A stretch of DNA of 64,000 nucleotides from Pseudomonas sp. J452 (GCF_024666525.1 NZ_CP088294.1:1736001-1800000), one strand, 5' to 3'; positions 25,017 to 33,924 are shown, counted from the first letter of the stretch. Made by a program: numbers and translations. Notes: a model not told the origin generated them from the letters alone.

Positions 25017-26259
25017 TCCGTGGGCCGAAAAGTGTCGACAGCTAGATGTGTATCGTTGGCAGTTGCTGCGCGAGCGTCATGGGCTATTGGCGAGTGCCCT
25101 GCGTTTTGCCCGTGACGCGCTGAATGATTGGTGGTTCGGTACGTTCGCCAAATGGCGACTGGCTGAGTCAGTTTCAGCAGGGCCCTGCGATTTCCTTTTG
25201 CTGCAGTCGGCGCCCAAGGTCATTACCTTCCAGCGCAAGAAGCTGCTGATCGAGGCGTTGCGCAGTCGTGGCCACATACTGATCGAAACGGCCCTGCCCG
25301 AAGCGCAAGCCATTCTCCGCGAACGCCTGTTGTGGCGGCCCCCCCAGCCCGTGCCGCTGCGCTACTTCGGCTATGCGGCGCATGCCGAATGGCTGGTCGA
25401 GCGCCATGCGCCCAAGGTCGTGCTCAATGATCGCAACGGAAGCCTGTATTCGCCGTTCCTGCGTCTGGCGCTGAACACCCGCCAGCGGCTGTTGGTGCAC
25501 CTGGCGCACGCCACCACGGTAGAGCATTCGCGGCGGCTGGGCATGAACGACTACGACTATTACTTTCTGTTCGGACAAAGCTCGCTGGAAGCCCTGCAGG
25601 CGCGCGAGTTGCGCTTCGGTAGCTCGACTGCGGTGCTGGCCGGTTCGCATATGATCGATACGGCCTTCGATCTGCCACCGGCCGATCCGGCGCAGCGGGT
25701 GCTGCTGGTGCTCGGCGTCGGGCCGGACAAGGAAAAGGAAGCGGGCTACCAGCGCACCTATCGGCTGTTACGCGACTGGGCTGCACGCAATCCCGACTAC
25801 CAGGTGCTGGTCAAGGCGCATCCGCGCAGCCAGGTACCGTTCTGGCAACAAGAGGCCGCGGTGTTGAATAACGTCGAGGTGCTGCCGCGCGAGTGTGGTC
25901 TGGCCGAGGCCCTGGCGCGCGCATCGGTGGTGGTCAACATCATGTCCAACGCGGTGATCGAAGCCGCCTTGGCACGGCGCCCGCTGCTCTATGTGAATGC
26001 CAGCGCTGATGCGGATATCTTCGCCCAGGAGCGCTTTTTGGGCCCCTGTGTTGCGACCCTCGAAGGCTTGCAAGAAGCTGTCCGTGGCATTGAGCAGGAT
26101 CATGCGGCTGCCTTGGCGCGCAGTGCCGATTTTGCCGAATATCATCTGGCCCATGGTTGCGCAGGGCTCACCTGGAATATCCAGACGCTGACGAACCTGC
26201 TGGAAGGCCGCTGTCCGTCGGGCGTGTCCGTAGCACTCACCTCCACCGTCGAGCAGTAA
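25009..26259 (+). CDS. Putative GT-B-fold polysaccharide biosynthesis protein
   Basis: This protein of about 416 residues is not assigned to a family by me. The C-terminal half resembles a GT-B donor-binding domain. Strand LLVLGVGPDKEKEAG is followed by YQVLVKAHPRSQVPFW, as in capsule/teichoic-type transferases, then VVVNIMSNAVIEAALARRPLLYVN. The N-terminal half has a nucleotide-fold feel (DFLLLQSAPKVITFQRKKLLIEALRSRG). GTG at 25009 overlaps the end of the preceding frame and is my preferred start; a TTG at 24970 in frame is possible. From position between LPS core genes it is likely an outer-core transferase. Composition returns to high GC after about 25.2 kb. Confidence 0.65.
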   Translation: MTNPWAEKCRQLDVYRWQLLRERHGLLASALRFARDALNDWWFGTFAKWRLAESVSAGPCDFLLLQSAPKVITFQRKKLLIEALRSRGHILIETALPEAQAILRERLLWRPPQPVPLRYFGYAAHAEWLVERHAPKVVLNDRNGSLYSPFLRLALNTRQRLLVHLAHATTVEHSRRLGMNDYDYYFLFGQSSLEALQARELRFGSSTAVLAGSHMIDTAFDLPPADPAQRVLLVLGVGPDKEKEAGYQRTYRLLRDWAARNPDYQVLVKAHPRSQVPFWQQEAAVLNNVEVLPRECGLAEALARASVVVNIMSNAVIEAALARRPLLYVNASADADIFAQERFLGPCVATLEGLQEAVRGIEQDHAAALARSADFAEYHLAHGCAGLTWNIQTLTNLLEGRCPSGVSVALTSTVEQ

Positions 26260-26265
26260 CCGAGC

Positions 26266-27339
26266 ATGCTGAAAGCCATTCTCTTTAACGATACTTCGCA
26301 CAACAAACATCACGGCTGTCAGATCGTCCTCAAGCAGCTCTATGAGCTCGCTGCGGCGGCAGGGGTTCGTATCGTCAGGGCCTGTCCGATGCGCCACGAT
26401 TGGCGTGACGACCCGCAGTTGCAGAAGGATATTGCCAGTGCCGATCTGTGCCTGATCAATGGCGAAGGCACGCTGCACGATGATGCACGAGCGGCGCAGA
26501 TGCTGGTGGCGCTAGCACCGTTCTGCCGGGAACGCGGGGTGCCGTGCTTCCTGATCAATAGCGTGTGGCAGCGCAATGCCAAACTGATCGAGCCGGCCCG
26601 GGCGTTTAGCGGGATATATCTGCGCGATCACCGCAGCCAGGATGAATTGGCCGCAGCCGGGATCGTCAGCCGAGTGGTGCCCGATTTGACCCTGAGCATG
26701 ATTCCGCCGTCTTCACAGGCGCAGCGCCAGGGTTTCCTGGTCAATGGCAGCTTCTATGAGGAACGCACCCAGGAAGCCTGGGCGGCGCTGCAGCAGGTGG
26801 CGGATCCTGCGGTCAGCTACCTGAGCATCCAGGCGCTGCCGCTAATCCAAACCGGCAAGGGCTTTCCATCTTACGTCTGGAAGAGTCTGCGCAGCCGTTT
26901 CAAGGCCTGGCGTGCACGCCGCCAGGCGCAGCAAACAACGCTGGGACGGACGATCGAGCGCAAGCAAATCAAGCTGCTGCGCTGGAAGTACTGTGCAACC
27001 AGTGATTCCGCCTTCCTGGGGCGTCTGGCTGGTAGCCAGGGCGTCATCACGGGGCGTTTCCACTGCGTCACGCTCTGCCTGCTGACGGGCACGCCATTTT
27101 TCGCCATCGGCTCTAATACCCACAAGATCGAAGCACTGCTTGAGGCCTGTCAGTTGCAAGGCCGTGTTTACCCGGACTATGCCTCGGCGCTGGCTGCGCG
27201 CGCTCGGATCGCCTTCGATGATGCGGAGCGCCTGGCAGTGGCTAACTTTGTACGTGGTAGTCGCCAGCAAGCGCAGCAGATGTTTGTTGAAATTGCCGCG
27301 GCTGTTGTAGCCGCGCGCTCGCCGCAAGGGCGCCCCTAA
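26266..27339 (+). CDS. Polysaccharide pyruvyl transferase family protein
   Basis: This protein of 357 residues shows the pattern of the polysaccharide pyruvyl transferase family (CsaB/WcaK type), which adds ketal-linked pyruvate from PEP to sugars or acts in related transfers. Key signs are LCLINGEGTLHDDARA (about 62-77) and the C-terminal ITGRFHCVTLCLLTGTPFFA followed by SNTHKIEALLE. It begins six bases after the stop of the preceding gene, so they are probably co-transcribed. A pyruvylated LPS core sugar is not something I know from P. aeruginosa, so the acceptor is unknown. Family confidence is good, substrate unknown. Confidence 0.8.
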   Translation: MLKAILFNDTSHNKHHGCQIVLKQLYELAAAAGVRIVRACPMRHDWRDDPQLQKDIASADLCLINGEGTLHDDARAAQMLVALAPFCRERGVPCFLINSVWQRNAKLIEPARAFSGIYLRDHRSQDELAAAGIVSRVVPDLTLSMIPPSSQAQRQGFLVNGSFYEERTQEAWAALQQVADPAVSYLSIQALPLIQTGKGFPSYVWKSLRSRFKAWRARRQAQQTTLGRTIERKQIKLLRWKYCATSDSAFLGRLAGSQGVITGRFHCVTLCLLTGTPFFAIGSNTHKIEALLEACQLQGRVYPDYASALAARARIAFDDAERLAVANFVRGSRQQAQQMFVEIAAAVVAARSPQGRP

Positions 27340-27400
27340 TAGCCTGGCGGTGGCTCTGGACTGCACGGCCCGAGTGAATGGAAGCTAGCGAGATCAAGAG

Positions 27401-28510
27401 ATGAACAAGGTTTTATTCTTCGCCCTGGCCAAGCACCAGCGCCTGTATTTCCAGCGCCTGCTCGATGAAACGACAGTCGAGGGCAAGGTGGTGGTTCCCG
27501 CCCAGATGCCCTGGCCAAGGCCCTGGCAGCTGCCGCATGTGGTCAAGCGCATCAATTGGCCGCAGCTGATCGAGGAGAAGTGCCACGAGCGCAGGGTCAA
27601 GCGCAAGTATGAAGGCGGGCTGTACAAGCTGCTGCTGCGCCTTGAGCTGGCCTGGATGGCCCTGCGCGTGCAGGCGTTGTTGCTGCGCGAAAAGCCCGTC
27701 AATGTGGCGATGTGGAACGGCTCGCACCGTTATTGCCAGCTGCTGCTGGCGCTGCTGCCGCAGGACTGTCAGACGTTCTTCTTCGAGAACGGCCTGCTGC
27801 CGAACACCACGACACTGGATACCAAGGGCGTCAACTACCGCAACTCGGTGCCGCGCGATGCCGCTTTCTTCCGCGACTACCAGGCGCCGGAGGGGGCGGC
27901 CAGAGCAGAGCTGGCGCTGGTGCCGCGCAAACCGCGCAATACCGGGTTGGCGGAGATCAAGCTGCCCGAGCGCTTCGTCTTTATCCCGTTTCAGGATGAT
28001 CGCGATACCCAGGTGCGGCTGTTCTCCCCTTGGGTCGCGGACATGCGTCAACTGTTTGCCCTGGGTGAGCGTCTGGCCGACGAGACCGGTCTGACGGTGG
28101 TGTTCAAGGAGCATCCGGTCAGTCGCGAGTCGTATCCGGAGCTGCATGCGCGCAGCCATGAGCGGCTGCTGTTCGCCAATGGCAACAATACCCAGGCGCT
28201 GATCCAGGCGAGTCAGTTCGTCATCACACTGAACTCGACTGTGGGGCTGGAAAGCATCCTGCTTGGCAAGCCGGTGCTGACCCTTGGGCAGGCGTTCTTC
28301 AATATTCCTGGCCTGATCGCTCATGCGGACTCCGCCGACGAGCTGATTGCACAGGCTCGCGCATTTCCCGACTGGTCGTTGGATGAGTGCATCCGTGACA
28401 ACTTCCTGCGCTACATGGCCGCCGAGTATTGTGTCGAGGGTGGTTGGTTGGATGCCGATGTGGCGCAATTGCAGCGCGTGGCGAGTCGAATGCAAAGGTT
28501 GGGGCGATAA
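27401..28510 (+). CDS. Capsule-synthesis (KpsS/KpsC-like) family glycosyltransferase
   Basis: This protein of 369 residues resembles the capsule polysaccharide biosynthesis family that includes the beta-Kdo transferases KpsC and KpsS. Recognisable parts are FFFENGLLPNTTTLDTKGVN (about 127-146), RFVFIPFQDDRDTQV, TVVFKEHPVSRESYPEL, and FVITLNSTVGLESILLGKPVL near 280-300. In P. aeruginosa the gene before the ligase/wapR pair is ssg, a surface-sugar glycosyltransferase; this may be its counterpart, but I cannot confirm orthology. It ends one base before the GTG of waaL. It likely adds an outer-core sugar or a beta-Kdo-type residue. Confidence 0.7.
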   Translation: MNKVLFFALAKHQRLYFQRLLDETTVEGKVVVPAQMPWPRPWQLPHVVKRINWPQLIEEKCHERRVKRKYEGGLYKLLLRLELAWMALRVQALLLREKPVNVAMWNGSHRYCQLLLALLPQDCQTFFFENGLLPNTTTLDTKGVNYRNSVPRDAAFFRDYQAPEGAARAELALVPRKPRNTGLAEIKLPERFVFIPFQDDRDTQVRLFSPWVADMRQLFALGERLADETGLTVVFKEHPVSRESYPELHARSHERLLFANGNNTQALIQASQFVITLNSTVGLESILLGKPVLTLGQAFFNIPGLIAHADSADELIAQARAFPDWSLDECIRDNFLRYMAAEYCVEGGWLDADVAQLQRVASRMQRLGR

Positions 28511-28511
28511 C

Positions 28512-29696
28512 GTGCGATTGAGTGGGTGGTTGTCGCCGCAGCTGTTGTCGCGCTGGGCCGCGCTGGGTTTGCTGGTGTTGTTGTGTGGCGCATGGGTGAT
28601 ACCAAGCAGCAAGCTTTATCATCAAGCTCTGATTATCCTGCTGTGGCTACCCGCGCTGTTGGCCTTGTTCCTGCGCGATTTTCGCAAGCTGCTGAGGCAG
28701 CCGGAGATAGTGCTGTTTATTGCCCTGTCGGCCTGGGTCATGGTCGTGCTGGCCGTGAAGGGGGGGCAGGACCCACTGGGCGAAGCCAAGCGACCGATGT
28801 ACGTCCTGCTTTCCCTGCTCGGGGTGTTATTGGCTTCCAGGGGGCAGTGGTCCATCGAGGCACTCCTGCGTCCTGCGGCTCTGCTCGGTGGTTTATTCGC
28901 TCTGTTTTCCGTGCTGTATTTTCAGTTTTCTTCCCCGCATCCACCGGGGCAGCGGCTGATTGCCATCGGCCTTTGGGATAAGGCAATCATGGCTGCTCAT
29001 GCAGTTGGCGCGCTGGCTGTCATTGGGGTTTTTGTTAGTCAGAAGCCGCGAAGTTTCCTCTGGCTGTCGCTCGGTGCGGTGAGCGCGCTCGGCTATCTGA
29101 CGTTCCTGGGGCTTAATCAGACTCGTGGTGTCTGGCTGGCATTGTTCATGGTGCCGCTGGTGATGGCCTTTGCCCGACCGACCCGCTTGGGCGTGCTTGC
29201 GGCAATAGCGGTAGTACTGCTCGGCGCGCTGGCTGCTCTTCTGATACCCGAGATCCTGATGCAGAGAGGCTTGTCCTACCGGCCGGAGCTCTTGGCTGGC
29301 GGGCTGCGCCATCTGCTGGAAAACTGGGCGCTGGGATTTGGCTTCAATGCTTATGAAATCCTCGTGCCGAGCAGTGGGCAAGTGTTCAAGCATCCGCACA
29401 ATATGTACTTGGACTTGGCTATTCGCCTGGGCGTGCCTGGGCTATTGCTGTTCGCTCTGCTCTGGGGCTGCGTGGCCTGGCGCGCGTGGCAAAATAGGGC
29501 TGAGCCTTTGGGGCGTGCGTTGCTGGCATTGTGGGTGTTCTCCAGTATTGCCCTGCAAACGGATGGCATCGGTCTGTGGCTCAAGCCAAATGCAGACTGG
29601 TTGATTACCTGGCTACCCGTTGCGCTGAGCATGGTTCTGGCGGCAAGGCAGCGGGTAGGTGGCGGTCTGAGCCCGCAAGCCCCAAGGGGAATATAG
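28512..29696 (+). CDS. waaL: O-antigen ligase
   Basis: This integral membrane protein of 394 residues has about ten to twelve hydrophobic segments. It carries the Wzy_C/ligase-family features: a Q-T-R-G motif in a loop (NQTRGVWLA, about 205) and a conserved HPHNMYLDLAIRLGVPG (about 294-311) whose His is functionally important in WaaL. It joins undecaprenyl-linked O-polysaccharide to lipid A-core in the periplasm. The start is GTG at 28512, one base after the preceding stop; an upstream in-frame ATG lies inside the previous gene and is not used. Wzy polymerases share this fold, but position in the core locus favours WaaL. Confidence 0.85.
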   Translation: MRLSGWLSPQLLSRWAALGLLVLLCGAWVIPSSKLYHQALIILLWLPALLALFLRDFRKLLRQPEIVLFIALSAWVMVVLAVKGGQDPLGEAKRPMYVLLSLLGVLLASRGQWSIEALLRPAALLGGLFALFSVLYFQFSSPHPPGQRLIAIGLWDKAIMAAHAVGALAVIGVFVSQKPRSFLWLSLGAVSALGYLTFLGLNQTRGVWLALFMVPLVMAFARPTRLGVLAAIAVVLLGALAALLIPEILMQRGLSYRPELLAGGLRHLLENWALGFGFNAYEILVPSSGQVFKHPHNMYLDLAIRLGVPGLLLFALLWGCVAWRAWQNRAEPLGRALLALWVFSSIALQTDGIGLWLKPNADWLITWLPVALSMVLAARQRVGGGLSPQAPRGI

Positions 29697-29700
29697 AGAA

Positions 29701-30519
29701 ATGACTGTGGTTGGTAACGGAACGCTTCTCCACTCCTTCGCAAGCCTGCGTGGCTCCTGCCATGGCGCACTGTTCATCATTGCGTCTGGGCCGTCGGTCA
29801 AGGACTTCCCGATGCAGCGCTATGCCAGTTATCCCATGCTGGCCATGAACGGCTCGATCAGCTGCTTCGCCGAGGCCGGGATTGCCCCGTATTTCTACCT
29901 CTGCGATGACAGCAGCTTCGTGCGTAATCGTTTGCCGCTGCTGCTGCAGGCCTCCGAGCTGGCGGTGAATCTGGCCCTGAGTCCGCGCGTTATCGAGAGT
30001 TTGCTGGAACGTGAGCCGCATGCGCTGGACGGCCGTTCGGTATATGACTTCGAGCGAGTCAATCGTCCACCGGAAGGGGGCGAGGCGATGGGCGATCGGG
30101 CGTTTGCTCGCCTGGCGCGACGCGATGCGGATTTCGAGTGTGATTTTTCCTGGTTCCGCCAGAAGCCGAACCGCATTGGCTTCAGTCGTAATCTGGAGAA
30201 GGGTTATTTCAGTAGCAGGACCATTCCCTACGCCGGAATCCAGATGGCCTATCATCTGGGGTTCAGCCAGGTTTTCGTGGTCGGCATGGACCTGGATTCC
30301 AGCAAGGGACGCTTTTATGAGCAGGGTGGCGATGCTGTGCGCAGTCGCCTCGATGGTGACTACGACGATTACATCCTGCCGTGCTTCGAACTGATGGCTG
30401 AGCGGGTGATCAAGCCAGACTTCCAGGTCTACAACCTGTCGCTGCATAGCCGTCTGCCCGCCGAGCTTGTACCCAAGCTCGGCCTGGATCAGTTGGACCG
30501 CTTGCTCGCCAGCTCGTAG
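29701..30519 (+). CDS. LPS core biosynthesis protein, DUF115/GT42-like
   Basis: This protein of 272 residues opens with a Rossmann-like GALFIIASGPSVKDFP and MLAMNGSISCFAEAGIAPYFYLCDD. It later has RTIPYAGIQMAYHLGFSQVFVVGMDLD. This layout resembles the DUF115 proteins and the GT42 sialyltransferase-like enzymes found in surface-carbohydrate loci. It starts five bases after waaL and ends in a 31-bp tail-to-tail overlap with the opposite-strand kinase-like gene. A nucleotide-sugar transferase acting on the outer core is likely; donor and acceptor are unknown. Confidence 0.7.
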   Translation: MTVVGNGTLLHSFASLRGSCHGALFIIASGPSVKDFPMQRYASYPMLAMNGSISCFAEAGIAPYFYLCDDSSFVRNRLPLLLQASELAVNLALSPRVIESLLEREPHALDGRSVYDFERVNRPPEGGEAMGDRAFARLARRDADFECDFSWFRQKPNRIGFSRNLEKGYFSSRTIPYAGIQMAYHLGFSQVFVVGMDLDSSKGRFYEQGGDAVRSRLDGDYDDYILPCFELMAERVIKPDFQVYNLSLHSRLPAELVPKLGLDQLDRLLASS

Positions 30520-31103
30520 GCCGCCAGCAGCTCATTCCAGGGAAACAGTGGCACCTTGCGCCGTTGCAGGTAACTGTGCAGGTGGCGGAAGTTGCGGCGC
30601 ACCAGCATGCGTCCTAGCGGGCGGCCCTTGAAGCGCAGGTCGAGGAAATCGATGAGGCCAAAACCACCATCCGGGGTATGCAGGATGTTGCCCAGGTGCA
30701 GGGAGCGAAAATAGATACCGCGTTGATGCAGGCCATGAATATAGCCGGCCAGTTGCGGGAGTAGCGCGTCGAACTCGGAGCGTGAGTCGCGGAACAGCTT
30801 GTCCAGTGGCTGACCTTCCAGGGGCTGGTAAATGCATGCGCTGACCGCTTTCTTGCGTTCGATCCAGCCGAGTTCGAGTACCTGTGGGGTTTGGATGCCC
30901 AGGCTCTGCAGGCGGCTGGCATGCTCGCTAAAGCGCATGGCGTCTGGCCGTAATCTGGCAATCAATGGGTGGCGTCTGCTGCGGAAGATCTTCAGAATAT
31001 TGCCATCGGTAAGCCGAACGACCTTCACGCCGTGGCTGTCTTTTTCCAGCACCTCGCCTTGGCTCAGCCAATCTTGCAATTCGTTCGCTGTTACAATCCG
31101 CAT
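30489..31103 (-). CDS. Kinase-fold protein beside msbA (lipopolysaccharide kinase-like)
   Basis: This protein of 204 residues has a truncated-looking kinase-like fold. VKVVRLTDGNILKIFRSRRH gives the nucleotide-binding Lys strand. The loop YFRSLHLGNIL (about 132-142) has Ser where the catalytic Asp of the usual H-x-D-L-H-x-x-N motif stands, and GLIDFLDLRF keeps the metal-site Asp. It corresponds by position, as I recall, to PA4998 of P. aeruginosa, next to msbA and waaL. It is transcribed against the LPS operon, overlaps the previous gene tail-to-tail by 31 bp, and diverges from msbA with about 35 bp between starts. It may be a pseudokinase. Confidence 0.78.
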   Translation of the reverse strand: MRIVTANELQDWLSQGEVLEKDSHGVKVVRLTDGNILKIFRSRRHPLIARLRPDAMRFSEHASRLQSLGIQTPQVLELGWIERKKAVSACIYQPLEGQPLDKLFRDSRSEFDALLPQLAGYIHGLHQRGIYFRSLHLGNILHTPDGGFGLIDFLDLRFKGRPLGRMLVRRNFRHLHSYLQRRKVPLFPWNELLAAYELASKRSN

Positions 31104-31138
31104 CTTGTCTCTCTAGCCAGTTGTACGAGGCCCATTGC

Positions 31139-32926
31139 ATGGTTACTGCCGCCCGGCAATCCAGTTTTAAAGTGTATCTGCGCCTGCTGAAATACGTGCT
31201 GCCCTATTGGGGCGCCTTTGCCGTCAGTATCTTCGGGTTTCTGCTATTCGCTTCGAGCCAGCCGATGCTGGCGCACATGCTCAAGCTATTTCTCGAGGGG
31301 CTGGAAAATCCCGAGAACGCCACCATGCTTGGCATCTCGATGATCTATGGCGTGCCGCTATTGATTGTACTCATTGCACTCTATCAAGGCATCGGTTCGT
31401 TCTTGGGCAACTACTACCTGGCTAAGGTGGCGCGTGGAGTGGTACACGATCTGCGCTGCGCTCTGTTCGACAATTTGCTAACCCTGCCCAATCGCTATTT
31501 CGACAGCCACAACTCCGGCCATCTTATCTCCCGCATCACTTATAACGTGAACATGGTGACAGGTGCTGCGATCGATGCGATCAAGGTGGTGATTCGCGAA
31601 GGAATGACAGTGATCCTGTTGTTCGGCTACCTGTTGTATTCCAACTGGAAGTTAACCCTGGTTCTGCTGGCGATTCTGCCATTTATTGCGCTTCTGGTGA
31701 CCAGCGCAAGCAAGAAGTTTCGCAAACAGAGCAGGAAAATTCAGTTGGCCATGGGCGATGTTACCCATGTTGCCTCTGAAACCATTCAGGGTTACCGGGT
31801 AGTACGCAGTTTTGGTGGGGAAGGCTACGAGGAGCGGCGTTTCCATAAGGCCAGCTCAGACAACATGAGCCGCAGCCTAAAAATGACCCGTACCCAGGCG
31901 GTATACACGCCGATGTTGCAGCTGGTCATCTACACCGGCATGGCGGTACTGATGTACTTGGTACTTTATCTACGTGGTGATGCCTCCGCCGGCGAGTTGG
32001 TCGCCTACATCACCGCAGCGGGCCTGCTGCCTAAGTCAATTCGTCAGCTTTCGGAGGTCAGTGCCACAATTCAGAAGGGCCTGGCCGCAGCCGACAGTAT
32101 CTTTGAGCAGCTCGACGAGGCGCCCGAGGTTGATAACGGTACCATTGAGCGTGAGCGGGTCAGCGGTCGTTTGGAAGTGCGCAATTTAAACTTCCAGTAC
32201 CCAGGTGCTGAGAAGCCCGTGCTTAACGATATCTGCTTTACCGCCGAGCCTGGTCAGATGGTCGCCCTGGTCGGACGCTCCGGTAGCGGCAAGTCGACCT
32301 TGGCCAGCCTGATTCCCCGTTTCTATCACCATGAGGATGGGCAAATCCTGCTCGACGGGATAGACGTCGAAAGCTACAAGCTGAGTAATCTTCGCCGCCA
32401 TATTGCGCTGGTTACTCAGCAGGTCACTCTGTTTAACGACAGCGTGGCCAATAACATTGCCTATGGCGACCTCGCCGATGCGCCACGTGAGGCCATAGAG
32501 CAGGCGATCGAGGCGGCCTACGCCAAGGAATTCGTCGATAAGCTGCCGCAAGGGCTGGACACCGAGGTCGGAGAAAATGGCGTGCTGCTCTCCGGTGGCC
32601 AGCGCCAGCGCCTAGCTATTGCTCGGGCCTTATTAAAAGATGCCCCCGTCTTAGTGCTTGATGAGGCTACTTCGGCACTCGATACCGAGTCCGAGCGGCA
32701 TATTCAGGCCGCCCTGGACCGGGTTATGAAGGGACGTACCACGCTGGTGATCGCCCACCGATTGTCGACTATCGAGAAGGCTGATTTGATCCTGGTAATG
32801 GATCAGGGGCGGATCGTCGAGCGCGGAACACATGCGGCCCTGCTGGAGCAGAACGGTTATTATGCGCGGCTTTACGCGCTGGGACTGGATGAGAGCGCGC
32901 CGCTGGTGCCGCCTGATAAAATATAG
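31139..32926 (+). CDS. msbA: Lipid A-core ABC exporter MsbA
   Basis: MsbA flips lipid A-core across the inner membrane with ATP. It has 595 residues from the ATG at 31139, chosen because ACGAGG lies upstream; a TTG six codons earlier is the alternative. Six membrane segments lie in the N-terminal half. The nucleotide-binding domain has Walker A GRSGSGKST (about 384), the signature LSGGQRQR and Walker B VLVLDEATS with the catalytic Glu. It is a half-transporter expected to homodimerise. Downstream there is about 240 bp before the next gene. Confidence 0.96.
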   Translation: MVTAARQSSFKVYLRLLKYVLPYWGAFAVSIFGFLLFASSQPMLAHMLKLFLEGLENPENATMLGISMIYGVPLLIVLIALYQGIGSFLGNYYLAKVARGVVHDLRCALFDNLLTLPNRYFDSHNSGHLISRITYNVNMVTGAAIDAIKVVIREGMTVILLFGYLLYSNWKLTLVLLAILPFIALLVTSASKKFRKQSRKIQLAMGDVTHVASETIQGYRVVRSFGGEGYEERRFHKASSDNMSRSLKMTRTQAVYTPMLQLVIYTGMAVLMYLVLYLRGDASAGELVAYITAAGLLPKSIRQLSEVSATIQKGLAAADSIFEQLDEAPEVDNGTIERERVSGRLEVRNLNFQYPGAEKPVLNDICFTAEPGQMVALVGRSGSGKSTLASLIPRFYHHEDGQILLDGIDVESYKLSNLRRHIALVTQQVTLFNDSVANNIAYGDLADAPREAIEQAIEAAYAKEFVDKLPQGLDTEVGENGVLLSGGQRQRLAIARALLKDAPVLVLDEATSALDTESERHIQAALDRVMKGRTTLVIAHRLSTIEKADLILVMDQGRIVERGTHAALLEQNGYYARLYALGLDESAPLVPPDKI

Positions 32927-33165
32927 CCCTTGCACGTAAAACTCCTAGAGCCTCTGTGAGGAAAGCCAGTCCCGTATAGGCCAGGCGTTGGCTGGTGACG
33001 GGCCATATGATGCTCGGAGCGCTATCGGCATGGCCTTATCTTTTGAGAACTTCTCCGGTTGCACCGGTGCCACTGGTCCTGCGCCGCTATGAGTGGTTCT
33101 GGAGAGGATGGGCCATGCAATAAGAGATTTTTCTATTCAAGCGTTTGAGATGTGGAGTTGAAGTC

Positions 33166-33924
33166 GTGCTTGAGGCGTTCAAGTGGAGAGGGTTTTGCGG
33201 GGTGAGGCGGCCTGACAAGCAAAACGTTATTCGAGTCTTTATGGGGCTGCGGCATTGCCTTGAGGACTTTGTCGAAGGCCGTTCAATCGCAGGTTTCGAA
33301 GTCAATGGCGAACGCTTCTATGTGAAGCGTTACAGAGAGTCGTTGCGGTTTTGGCGCTCGCTCAAAAGCAGCTCTTTGCGAAATGCAATGCTTAATGAAG
33401 TAAGTTGGTTGCGGCGCCTCGACCTTGATGATGCGCGGGCTCCCAAGTTATGGCTTTTCATGGAGCGCCGCGTGGGGCGGCAGGTAGAAGCCTTTCTACT
33501 AATGAGTGAGGTGGCTGGTCAGCCGCTTGCACTGCTTGAGGGTAAGCAGTTCGCGCTTGCGTGTGCTAGCGCTGTCGAGGTTATCGGCAGTTTGCATGCA
33601 AGAGGGGTCGCTCATGGCGACTGCAATCTATATAACTTCTTGGTTGGGGATGAGGTTCGGGTAATCGACTTCGAAAGGGCCGCGGAGCTCACTCCGGCCC
33701 GTGCTGAAGCGGATCTCCTCAAGTTCTTCGCACGCATTAACGCGCGTGGTGATGGACAGTTATTGGAGGGGTTGGTGTCCCACTATCTTCAGGTGCAACC
33801 GCAGCCGTTGTTCGATATCGGTAGGCTGGTGAAAGAGTTGCAGGTGGGCGATATAAAACGGGTCGAGACGCGTTGGCGACCGCCCCAGTTCTTCAGTATT
33901 TCGATAGGTCACCAGCGGTTTTGA
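33166..33924 (+). CDS. Kdo/heptose kinase-like protein between msbA and hldE
   Basis: This protein of about 252 residues has an intact small-molecule kinase signature: FYVKRYRESLRFW (Lys strand), AHGDCNLYNFLV (catalytic Asp and Asn) and VRVIDFERA (metal Asp). It resembles the WaaP/KdkA/InaA superfamily. The start is uncertain: GTG at 33166 has GGAG eight bases upstream, while ATG at 33241 would give a shorter protein. The roughly 240 bp upstream, after msbA, contain AT-rich tracts around 33120-33140 but no clear hairpin, so it probably has its own promoter. Base composition is lower in GC than hldE, suggesting later arrival. The substrate is likely an LPS core sugar. Confidence 0.75.
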   Translation: MLEAFKWRGFCGVRRPDKQNVIRVFMGLRHCLEDFVEGRSIAGFEVNGERFYVKRYRESLRFWRSLKSSSLRNAMLNEVSWLRRLDLDDARAPKLWLFMERRVGRQVEAFLLMSEVAGQPLALLEGKQFALACASAVEVIGSLHARGVAHGDCNLYNFLVGDEVRVIDFERAAELTPARAEADLLKFFARINARGDGQLLEGLVSHYLQVQPQPLFDIGRLVKELQVGDIKRVETRWRPPQFFSISIGHQRF

